From contig MBPM02000023.1 in NCBI GenBank assembly GCA_001695595.3, positions 372,001 to 436,000 on the forward strand: a stretch of DNA of 64,000 bases, given 5' to 3'. Below are positions 54,600-64,000 of the stretch, piece by piece; position 1 is the stretch's first letter; each line of letters opens with the position of its first letter. Made by a program: the position numbers and the translations under genes. Source of the DNA: Plasmopara viticola. Taxonomy: Eukaryota; Oomycota; Peronosporomycetes; Peronosporales; Peronosporaceae. The notes beneath the pieces were generated by a model. It saw only the letters and a program-made list of their open reading frames with translations, was not told where the DNA came from and searched no databases.

Positions 54600-57500
54600 G
54601 CTTCCAGTGAATGGGCTCTGCTTAAAGAAACCCCCGACTTTCCGCGTCGCGCAACGTTTAGCTCGGTCTAGAGCTCGCTGAGTGCGCGTGCAGCCACGAA
54701 ATCTTCATGCAGAGTGATGGTAATGATTGGATTGAACGGGTTTTGACGCGTAATATTAAAGTTTGTAGGCCCGTGGTCTTCTGTCGGCAAAACTGAGAAT
54801 AGACAGAAATTTGATGGATGTATTATTAATTTGAGATTAACTTAAAGTGTGGACTATAGCTGGGTCCGCACGGGGCTCACGCCACCGTAATTACTTGTCG
54901 TCGTGTTTGTGGGAGTAAGGACCGATTGTCTCTCGGTACTTTCCTCGCGTGCACGCTCCAAAATGTGGCGCCTAATGTCTAAAAATGAGTCGATTATTTC
55001 GTCTTGTACGAGCTTTTATCAACACAAAATCAACACGAGTCCGTAGATTTCCAAGACGCAAATTATGTAACAGCAACTCATACCAGTGGGCAAGATTGTA
55101 AGATAGACATCATATAGTAGCCGAGATCGCGCTGCCGCTTGTCCACAATATCGGCCGACAGTGACGAGCCGATGTACTTTTTGCTTGGCAGGAGCCGGAA
55201 TTTGGAAGCCCATGAGGGATACTTCTCGCGCAACTTTTCATACACCGCAATCATCGCACTTGTTAGTATGTCATCGCAAAACCAAGAAGAAGCTCAATTC
55301 AAAACGCGAGCAATTTGTCGGCCTACTAGAATATCAATCGCGCAAAACTCGCGATAGCGGCGGACAACGTCCCATATCTACACCCCAAGCAGCAATCAAT
55401 TAATCATAAGCGGACATTTGCTATTTAATTATGCAAGGTTCAAACTTCTTGTGTTCCATTGCATTGAATCCATGTGCAGCGCAGAACGTATTCCTGTAAT
55501 GCATGTAGCACATGGGTTTTAAAGCTTTTAAAGGCAAGGCAAATCATTTACCGTGTAAAACTTGCCGCAATCAAGGTCCAAAGACTCCTGGCTTCCAATC
55601 ACTTCGACACGGAAGTCGCCTTGCAGACTTTCATCGCTGCTGGGCCGCTGTCGCGGCTGAAGCTGGGGAGATGACATTTTGTTTCCACGAGACTGTACAT
55701 TACTATTCTACAGTACATTGTAAGAATTAAAACATATGGCCTGTCTGAAGATGTGATCCGTTTCGACCGTTCGAGAAGATACACACGTCATACTTTAAGC
55801 GCATGCATGATTGCAAGTAGCTTTTGCTAAAGAACAGGGTGTTTATATGACCGCGACTTCTTTCACAATATACCCTGGGACAAAGAAAGCATTTAAGCAA
55901 TATGGCCATTCCTCATTCCCCCACACAAGTAATCTTTTAACGTTGCCAACACTGTGCCCCAGCAAAGAAGCCTAGTAGCTTCGAGCTATTTAAAAGGTGA
56001 TTTGAGTGAATTTTTACTTGTGGATTGCTCATATGCTCTTCTCGATTACACAAAGCCCCATGACGTTACTCTAGTGAATTTGTAGCATGGCCCGTAGATG
56101 TGTTGCCATTCCTTATTCCCATTTGCACAGTTAGAAAAGCTTTGAAGTCTGACAGGGCGACGAAAAATTACTCGTTGAGTGGCTTTAAAAAGGATATGCA
56201 TGCCGCAGTATGCTTGAGTGTTGACAAAAGGTCACGCGAGAGGCAGTGCGCGTAAAACACCAATTACTTCGTCAAACGGCAGCTTCGCAGTGTATTGCCG
56301 GCTAATCTGAGAACTTGCTTCGCGCGTCGACTTCTCGTATATCTGATCGTATCCATTTAAATGTCAGTTGATGCTCTGCAGGCTTCTTCACCACCTATGA
56401 GCCTCTTTTTAGCGCACTGATGATTTGCAGCATTGCCTTCTGCAATTCAACATTTATTCCAAGGGAAGGAATGACGACACTTGTCGTCGTAGCAGTTTAA
56501 TTAACCCCCAATCGCGATTTAGTTGATAAACGATAGCTATCTACGCTACGTTCAAAAGTCGTCAAGCAAAGCATATGCTCGAGTAATCAAAAACTAGACT
56601 CGAATCGTTAAATTGCTGTGGAGAGAAAGATATGTGCCCTAGCTGGTGGTCGAAGCGATACTCCCACAGAGTTGCTAAATATGCATTACGCGGAGAGTTT
56701 GATCGCAATCCCTGACAAAATTGCGAAAAGCCCTTGACTGGTCTGAGGAGAAACCAACAGCCGATGCATGGTTTAAATATTCCCAAGCGTAACGGGTTTG
56801 ATAGATTCGACATTTTTGCTTCATTTGTACTTATGGTCACATTTAATCATTATTTCATCATGCGAGCTGATTGAAGATCTCGCTGACTGTTTGCTCCACT
56901 GTCTGCACGCAATACACTATAGCTTGACGTCAGACAACTTGCTGACTTTTTATTCTACGACCATCATCATGTCACATCTGACTTCGATGACTTAGCGATA
57001 AAAGCGCTTTGGTTTAACCTTTCCTTTCCAGCCTGGTCGGATCAGCTTCTATTCGTTACCTCTGAGCTTTAAAAGACACGTCACGAATCAATTCAACAAA
57101 AGTGTGAAGATTGATAGCATTCGCTGCGCTCGGCCTTGGACAATTATGACAATGTTTAAGCAATACAAGACGAGCATTGAGCTCTGCAACAAGCTAAATA
57201 GAAGCTTTACCAAGCATTTTTTGACATAGATCATCAGCTAACATACACCGCCTAGGTAGCATTTTTGTCTGTCACCTTCTTTTAGCGTCGTTATGACCTA
57301 TTGGTGCGGTGATTAGAAGACACGTGGGTCAACACGGCGAAGTGCCCTCGTGTATTACAGAAGCTCCAGCCAAACATCGGATGCTGAAGCTGAGTCGTCT
57401 TTGCTACCGCAACTTGGGAATTTGTCGCGACGAATGTACATCAATCTCCGCTGTCGACTTACATAAATGGGGTTTTAATTTATCGTGGATCAGTAAAGTT

Positions 57501-57886
57501 TCTTGTGGTGACTCACCGGAGGCATCAAGCAATTTCACCCTCTTAAATCAGAATGGCGCGGGCCATTACCCACAAGAGGAATTACATCGCCCTCGATTAA
57601 CTGAAATGTGAAGATCTTTGGGGATTTGGTAACGAGGAGGTGAGCCTCCGGAACAAGTAAGTGATCGCAATACATCTACACCTGTAGGGTCCACAATCCC
57701 GTATTTGACTCGGCTCCAGTTTCACCGCGCTTGGCGGGATGTGGATCAGATCTTACATATTTACTCTTTGGTTATTTCATTCTCAATGCTAATCTTGCAT
57801 TTGCAGAGCCTGATGTGACTCAGCCCACGATCAGATCGCAATCTTAGCAAAGCGTAGAGTGGCTTCACGGCGCTGCGGCAAAGCCA
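54600..57886. other. intergenic stretch, possible small gene near 54982-55720
   Basis: The first few hundred bases should hold the promoter of the chromatin gene. On the plus strand, short frames at 54982 (MSRLFRLVRAFINTKSTRV), 55139-55403 and 55474-55730 could be exons of a small basic protein, but no splice combination I tried gives a recognisable product. From 55.8 to 57.9 kb only short frames remain, including a 100-codon plus-strand frame at 57309-57611 without features. Confidence 0.35.
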
Positions 57887-58369
57887 TCAGCAGGTAAAAC
57901 AGGATTGCGATATGTATATCTCAATCCAATCTAGAATGCACACTAAGACCACACGGATACGATTTGTCAACTGCTGACCAAACGAACCTTGGTCATACAG
58001 TGGCTCCGTGAAAACGAAATTTGGCGCACATTTTGCTTCACTTATTGCTTGTTTGATTTCTTCTATCGTTCCTTTGCAGCGGACAAGCTTAACAGCATCT
58101 CGAATGGCACCAAATAGACAGAAATGACGTTTCTGTAATTTGCTCCACCAAAAAATATATTTTATCGACATTTTAACGCAGGTCAAGCAATCCGATTTTG
58201 GATCAGACTCAGGGGCTAGCTCGCTGGTACAGCCGACCAATGTGCTGTTCGCTGCGTTGCTTCGAGGCTTTTTAGCTTTGTCGATGTCTTTTGATCGAAA
58301 AGTTGACTTTAAAGAATTGGCTGCCATGTCCATCACAGTGTACTTCACAAAATACCGCTGCGGGTAAGT
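57887..58369 (-). CDS. unidentified reading frame, possibly one exon
   Basis: A minus-strand frame runs from about 58369 to a stop at 57887. Upstream of the first ATG (about 58333) it stays open through YPQRYFVKYTVMDMAANSLK, directly after an acceptor-like CTTACCCGCAG, so it may be an internal or last exon. It has balanced composition, a Lys-rich patch (RSKDIDKAKKPR), a Cys/Trp segment (DCLTCVKMSIKYIFWWSK) and a helical stretch (GTIEEIKQAISEAK). The RYFVKY start is faintly PH-like. No family is recognised and no companion exon was placed, so existence as a gene is unproven. Confidence 0.35.
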   Translation of the reverse strand, partial: TYPQRYFVKYTVMDMAANSLKSTFRSKDIDKAKKPRSNAANSTLVGCTSELAPESDPKSDCLTCVKMSIKYIFWWSKLQKRHFCLFGAIRDAVKLVRCKGTIEEIKQAISEAKCAPNFVFTEPLYDQGSFGQQLTNRIRVVLVCILDWIEIYISQSCFTC

Positions 58370-61300
58370 CGACTAGTGTCCTACTCGAGACTGACGTTTT
58401 TCCTTCTCTTGCCAGCGTAGAATGCCGCCATCAGTCAAGATCAATTTTAATAAATTTTTGTTGAGGCCGACGATCGTGTTGCTGATTTTACCCCGACTGT
58501 TATAAGTGCAACCGGTGATCATCGCAAAAAATACATATCAAGCTCGAATGAAATCAGCGTATTAGCAGCAGCCAAAATTTTGACAATCGGCAGTGAATTC
58601 CCTGCCACAGGCGTCTATAATTTGGACAAATGGGAAACTTGGCGGATGCTTGTGACTAATTTCTCATTCGAAGATTGTAAAATTATGACCACAAACATCA
58701 ACTTTAGCAAATACTTTATGCTCATGCTACGCATGCTCCATTCCTTGTTGATTTGAGTGCATTGAGGCTAATTATTACATTTGAAGCTTTCCAGGCGATC
58801 TGATCTGAGATGGGGAATTTTTTAAAGGATCATGTCCAAAAGTTAGCAATTGCTAATGGGGCGTGCTTGGAGCTCGGCTTCTTCTCTCACTATCAAAAAT
58901 ATGCGGGATGCATCCCTTGTAACCGACATAAATGAGAGAAAAAATACAAAGCCTTCTCATCACTTCCATATATATCTGATCTTGAGCCGGTTCAACTCAT
59001 AGTTAAGCCGTTTGTAATGATCAAAAACAGCGCTAGTCTGAAATAAAGGTGCGTTAGCAAATTTATTCCTGATTAATCTGGGCTGGTTCCTTTTCATCGT
59101 TTTATTATCCGTTTATCTTACAACTTTATTGTGGCAAGGAACTGTTAAAATCTTGTACTTAGAATCAGGTCAAGCGATAAAGCTTATGAACGTTTTTTGA
59201 TGTCTTGCTTTCGCCCTGATCTTTGGCGCATTTTTCTTTGCGATGCGTCCTGGCCACGACTTGTGCTCAACTATCCTTTATTAATTGTTTTCTCTCTTTG
59301 TTCGACAGTCAATTCATGTTATACCGGAAAAACAGGTATTACTTTATAGCAATTCATACATCCTGTAATTTTTTGGTTTCCTTTCTTCTTTGAGTCGTCA
59401 TTTGTTTTCTATCCTAATCCACTCGATCATTCGCACAAGACTTGTTTGAATTTCCCGCCGACTTAAAATATGAAAAACTATATCGATCTCCCCTTCTATC
59501 CGCGGCCGGTCTGGAAATTTTTACTTTTTTCTCTCTTGTTTAGTGATTTTGAAGGCCTACTCGCTTGACTACTCATGATATTGCATACATTCAAATCGAT
59601 GAACGTCACTTCTCTTACGCTAAAGCTGGCTTCTCAAGTCTCTACAGTGAAAATTTCTTACCTCGACTCGCGTCAGTTTTAGCAAAGCAGATGCTCACGC
59701 CTCGCGCGGCGACTAGATCCCAAATCGGCGATCTGAAATTATTCAGACTAATCCTCGTTTAGCTTATACTACCATATACCCAGAGAAAATTGAGCTTTAT
59801 TCAAACCGCCCGATCATCTTCATCGATTGTAAGCAAAACAGCTGGGCAATTTGAGTGAGTCTTGAAATTGCTCTGGCTTGAAAACACGAATTTACTAATC
59901 CGCAATCTCTGATCGGGCGCACAAAGGCCCGATTGGTGGTTTTCTCTAGTTGAATTGGTCCAGGCAATACTTTTGAGTATAGCCGCCTTTACGCGATCGA
60001 AATACAGCCAACCCTGACCATCCGCTTTTAATGGTGTGGGACTTTAGACTTTCGTAGTGCTGATTTGCTCGGTCCATTATCATATGCTGTGATGCCCAAT
60101 TAACTTAAACACAAACATACTGATACTAATGTTGAATATAGTACCAAATCACGATAGCGCTACCTAGTTTTTCAATTGTTAGCGTCGTGTCTAACATAGG
60201 TCGAACACTCTATCCACGCTTTAAACAAAATGGAGTATGCTGTCATGCGCCACATTCAAGCAAATACAAAGCGCCCACACACCCCAGTTTTTTTACATTT
60301 TTGTAAAATGCATTTGTGCTTGAGTCAAAGTTTGCACTGTTCATTTGGCTGTTTCGTTGACTTGAGTCTTGTACGTCGTCGTTTTATACTGTCTCACCCC
60401 CTTAGTCAAACGTCTAATACAATCAGACTTGGAATTTAGTATTCAATCATGCGAGATCGCATTTCCGGCTCCGAACTGACACAGCACACATTCCTCGTAG
60501 CCTTATGCAATTGTCTAGATAGATTTTGATCAACTCGCCTTCTTCACGAACACCCTGCCATCAAGAGCTCTGTATTCCCTCTTTGTTCTTGTGCATTGGG
60601 CAATACCGCTATTGTATTGATAGACTACACACCGTTTTATCGCGAACGAGGTTATGAAATTTCGCGCACCATTAATGCCACCGCATCGTGGCTCTTGCCT
60701 CAATGTGGGTATAATATTCGAATGGCTTGCTAAAATTGTCCGTCCCATTTTGCATAAACAATTTGTAGAATCTGTATTAAAGAGAGTTAGGGTTCACGCT
60801 TCTTCTCCAGGTGAACGCGTTAGCATCAACGTCAGATCATGCGCAGACGCAAGCGCTAGAGGCCAAGCCATCAACTGAATCAGAAATTAGTTTCAAGCAT
60901 GATGATCTTTAATCTCTATCCTCTAGAGCGCGGGTCAGGAGGCAGCACCGTGAAATACAACTACACGATCGACGCTCAAGGCTCGAAAGTATTAAGTTTG
61001 CGTCATTCTAGGCATGTCTTGGCAAGGACAGTCACAGAAAACGGCTTTGCAGTTCGCTTATTCCTGGGCTGCGTCGGCTAGAAGCCGGTCACGAGCACCA
61101 TCAAAACGAAAAACGCTTGGCGCTTCGCATGACACTGAGGCATCATCTTTTTTCCCTCTCATGCGCACAGTCGGCCGTATCAAACTCCGTATATTGTAAA
61201 TCGGGAAGCTAGGGCCTAGCTTCGGCGATACCCATTTGAGCTTGTAGACGCTCAGGAGTATAGCGATCAGCGCGTACGAGCGAGGTGACGCATAGTGCTT

Positions 61301-62689
61301 AACTCTTGTTGTCTGATTCCCACTGCAGAAAATTGCTTATCGAAGTGTGAGGTCGCAGAAGACAAGCTGTCAATGACGAAGTCCTTCCCGAGCAATCATG
61401 GGAGTGCAAAGTCAACCCAGGTAAAATTAAATGCACTTAAGTATTTTAGCCACTGAATGCAGGGTCGCACAGTGCATCGTCACAGCAATCCATGTATGCT
61501 AAAGGGTGCAGTTCCGAGGGAAAGAGTGATTGAAGCTGATTCATCTGATGCTCAGTAATGCTGCAGAAAGTATAAACATTACGACGAGCGCGCTAAAATT
61601 GAAGCATTATAATACAAAGGATAAGACCTAAATGTAGACATTGAGTTCAAGCCAGGTATCACAAAGAAGAAAAAAAACATTTGCTTTCATGTCACCCACG
61701 GCTACTATAATTAATAGGACGCCGACGACCGTCTCGCGATCAGACACTTGATGGAGAAAAGTGTTTGATGGTAGAGGTTGTTTTTAGCGGAGACATTTCT
61801 CGAACAGAGAGAGCGACGCTAGTGACGCATTTTTTGTGCACAGTGTAAGGTTGCAATATGTGCATTGTCGGTGAGTGCAGCTCGTTCTATAAAAAACTGA
61901 GTGAGGAATTGTAAAAGTGGGATATAGGAACTTCTCTATCTTGTACACTTTAGGCTAAGTATATGGTCTGCTCGGATGCAAAATGCCTGGGCTGATTCCG
62001 GACAATTTGCACTAAATCGATCAAAATCCTGGCCAATGCGCGAGCTTTTACTTGCTAAAAAGGGATAAGACTAGAGCTTTATTAGTGAAGCAGAAAACAG
62101 CAGCAAACCTTTCGGTACTGGCCTTTAAATTGAAGCATGCAGACCCAATTACTTTCAATCGGCTACAAGAGTTTTCAGCCTATAGGGATTACAATCATGT
62201 TGCACACAACATACAAAGGACGGCGTCCTCGGAATATATCTTCGCACGTGCTCAATTGATGGATGTGATATAACAAGAACGGATAATTATTTAAAGCCCA
62301 AGTTGAGCTACCTGAGTAGAGCGCTGAGTAAGCGCAGTGTGGATTGCAAGTCAAGATCGCAAATGCCTTTAACATTGTATACAGCGAGTCCCTTCTCTAT
62401 GGATATTAGGTGAGAATGGCGAGCTTAATGTAATATTATATTTGTTGCACACGAGGTTCTATAACAAGACGTTGATAAGAGTTTTATAGAAACCAGTCGA
62501 ACTTACTGGCGGATTAAAGTGAATTCTTCACCGGTGCAGAAGTATGTAGTGGTATTTGAGACAATGAACGTAGGATGCAAGTTGGAGCGAAAAAAACGCT
62601 TACCCGATAATCAACAAGCGACATACAATGCAATGAGCCATATTCCGCTTTTTAGCAAGTGAGAACGTGAAGCTCGAATGCTTTGGCGT
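58370..62689. other. gene-poor AT-rich stretch
   Basis: Only short frames occur (under about 76 codons), with no motif recognised. No tRNA or LTR was found. The sequence near the right end (62.0-62.6 kb) may be further decayed retroelement belonging to the integrase relic that follows, but this is not demonstrable by eye. Confidence 0.45.
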
Positions 62690-63000
62690 AATAGCGCGCG
62701 CACTGCTTAACATGTCTTCGAAGACGCAATGCAACCGCTCTATCTGACCGTCGGTCTACGGATGAAGCTTCTCGGAAATGTCCAATAAATGTAAATGATG
62801 AATTACAAGTGGATCATTCAATTTAAAGCATTTTCCAGAACCTGTCCGTATCGCAGGGGTCAAGGTCCGAAACAATTGGTTTAAATTGTCCATGTTGTCT
62901 GGAAGGAAAGGAAATGCACTTCTATCTTAACACCGTCGACCGTGTCGTTAAGTAAGTCACTTTGCTTCATTGGTGAACAAATACTAAGCTTATCGGCGGT
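62690..63000 (-). pseudogene. shattered Ty3/gypsy integrase relic
   Basis: Read on the minus strand, pieces of a retroviral-type integrase core appear in order but in different frames: TADKLSICSP (62971-63000, matching the VVDKLSK position), then IVSDLDPCDTDRFWKML (about 62827-62877, the second catalytic Asp region), then HP-stop-TDGQIERLHCVFEDM (about 62718-62770, containing the catalytic Glu). Stops and frameshifts separate them. It differs from the chromovirus at 27-33 kb in sequence, so it is a second, older gypsy lineage. No LTR was identified. Confidence 0.7.
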
Positions 63001-64000
63001 ATGGCATCAGAAATCTGGCAATGGTGTGGCCACATTCGGCGAAAATTCTGCCCGCTGGCACACTTTAGGATGTGTATATTTTGCGGACCACTTATACAAC
63101 GTAAAGCATCGGTGTTGGGTCGTACAGTTTCTGTCGACCGATATGACCGCAAAACAGTGATTCTGAGCCTCATAGAGGAGACGATGTTAACCACTCATCA
63201 TGGAATCCCACTGCACGTATTAGAACACCTAAATCAGTGCTGTAATATGATCGAATCCCTAGAGAGCCGATATGGCCTCGCGCTGAAACGCTTCGATAAT
63301 TCCAATTCGAGTTTTTACGCTCATTAATCCTTTAAGCTTCAAGCACACTTACGAACTTGTCATCTTGTACAAATTTAATTTGTTATCGATGAAGTCACAT
63401 ATTAGACTTGTCTGGGGTTGCGCGCATCTGCTTTTTTGACTTATGTCACCTCGAAGTCATACTTCACAGCGCAGGAGAGCCTCATGACTATCGTCTACAA
63501 GAGGTGAGGTGACTATGTTGTGGTGCGCAGTGACGCATACTTCGCATCGATCACGAATAACTTTGAGCCTAGAACGTATAACGCGAGTTTTAGCGATTAA
63601 ATTTTAGGGAAACGTTACCCCCCTTCTGATGTTCCCCTAATAGAGGCTTGTGGTTGGCCAAATAGCAGACTTTAGAGCCCTTAGCTTTCTCATCCAAACC
63701 ATGAACACCCCTTCCACACCTACTGAGCTTGAAAAACCCTTCGCATCTTCATCTGAAATATTCGTGCCACACCCACTGAGCTAGTCTTTGATGCGGCAAC
63801 AGACGCAGTAAGGGCTTTGCGTTAGCCTATGGATATTGCACCACCATTCAGAAAACAAAGAGAGATGGTTAGCGTCAACATGGTGAAGTTAAAAAGTTGG
63901 TGCTCGATTGTTTCCTTGGAAACGAGAGAGCATCTCATCTTGAAGTAGCCCGTGTGGGGTCAACTCCAGCCGAAGCACTGCTTGTTTCTTCCAGACAAAC
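63001..64000. other. no supported feature
   Basis: Plus-strand frames at 62942-63160 and 63001-63327 have no motif and overlap the integrase relic's flank on the opposite strand, so they are probably not genes. The last 650 bases contain no frame worth reporting. They may be more of the gypsy relic. Confidence 0.4.

Noticed and set aside
53880..54671. 263-codon plus-strand frame rich in Gly, Ser and Phe
   Set aside because: It is the antisense of the Ser/Pro/Lys low-complexity N-terminus of the chromatin gene, which biases the opposite strand to stay open.
63001..63327. 108-codon plus-strand frame
   Set aside because: It has no motif, overlaps other open frames on both strands and abuts decayed retroelement sequence.
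1..64000. RXLR, CRN or NLP effector genes
   Set aside because: I looked for signal peptide plus RxLR/EER, LxLFLAK-like N-termini and NLP heptapeptide motifs among the frames and found none.
1..64000. CRISPR arrays, bacterial operons or insertion sequences
   Set aside because: No regularly spaced repeats, Shine-Dalgarno-led gene strings or prokaryotic transposases are present; the window is eukaryotic.

Overview
The window looks like nuclear DNA of an oomycete, most likely a Peronosporales relative such as Phytophthora or a downy mildew. Four things point that way: long, intron-poor genes whose inferred introns are only 64-94 nt with GT..AG ends; mitochondrial-type 2-isopropylmalate synthase beside large multi-domain protist proteins; a broken piece of the 18S rRNA 3' end that runs into an ITS1-like start (CCACACCTAAA); and Ty3/gypsy chromovirus remains. 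The genus cannot be fixed from the sequence alone. All calls are by eye, without database searches.

Layout. 1-12.4 kb is gene-poor: it holds a tRNA-Phe pseudogene, the 18S fragment followed by a perfect hairpin, and diverged dispersed repeats. 12.4-23.8 kb is a compact gene block: a SINE-like element directly upstream of 2-isopropylmalate synthase (+), then, on the minus strand, a two-exon giant protein (NDRG-like inactive hydrolase + IQ motifs + SAM + ankyrin) and a secretory-pathway protein with nine Cys-paired repeats and a J-like domain lacking HPD. 23.8-34.3 kb is repeat territory, dominated by a complete but decayed LTR retrotransposon (27030-32904) with intact LTRs, a TTAGT target duplication and a chromodomain. 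34.3-54.6 kb is a second gene block: an ALDH10-type aldehyde dehydrogenase and an ethanolamine-permease-like transporter (both -), a four-exon TSC2/tuberin, a second SINE-like copy, an F-box-like/methyltransferase-like protein and a SAPS-type PP6 regulatory subunit (all +), converging on a four-exon chromatin protein (RFTS + DDT + WHIM + two bromodomains + BRWD/PHIP-like C-terminus, -). 54.6-64 kb is again gene-poor, with one unidentified reading frame and a shattered gypsy integrase relic.

Functional links. TSC2 (GAP for Rheb, upstream of TOR) and the SAPS subunit (Sit4/PP6 branch of nutrient signalling) lie within 2 kb on the same strand. The ALDH and permease are tandem and may share an amine or amino-alcohol pathway. 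These are inferences from position and family. The alternation of compact gene islands with repeat-rich stretches is the 'two-speed' layout known from plant-associated oomycetes; no RXLR or CRN effector was recognised here.
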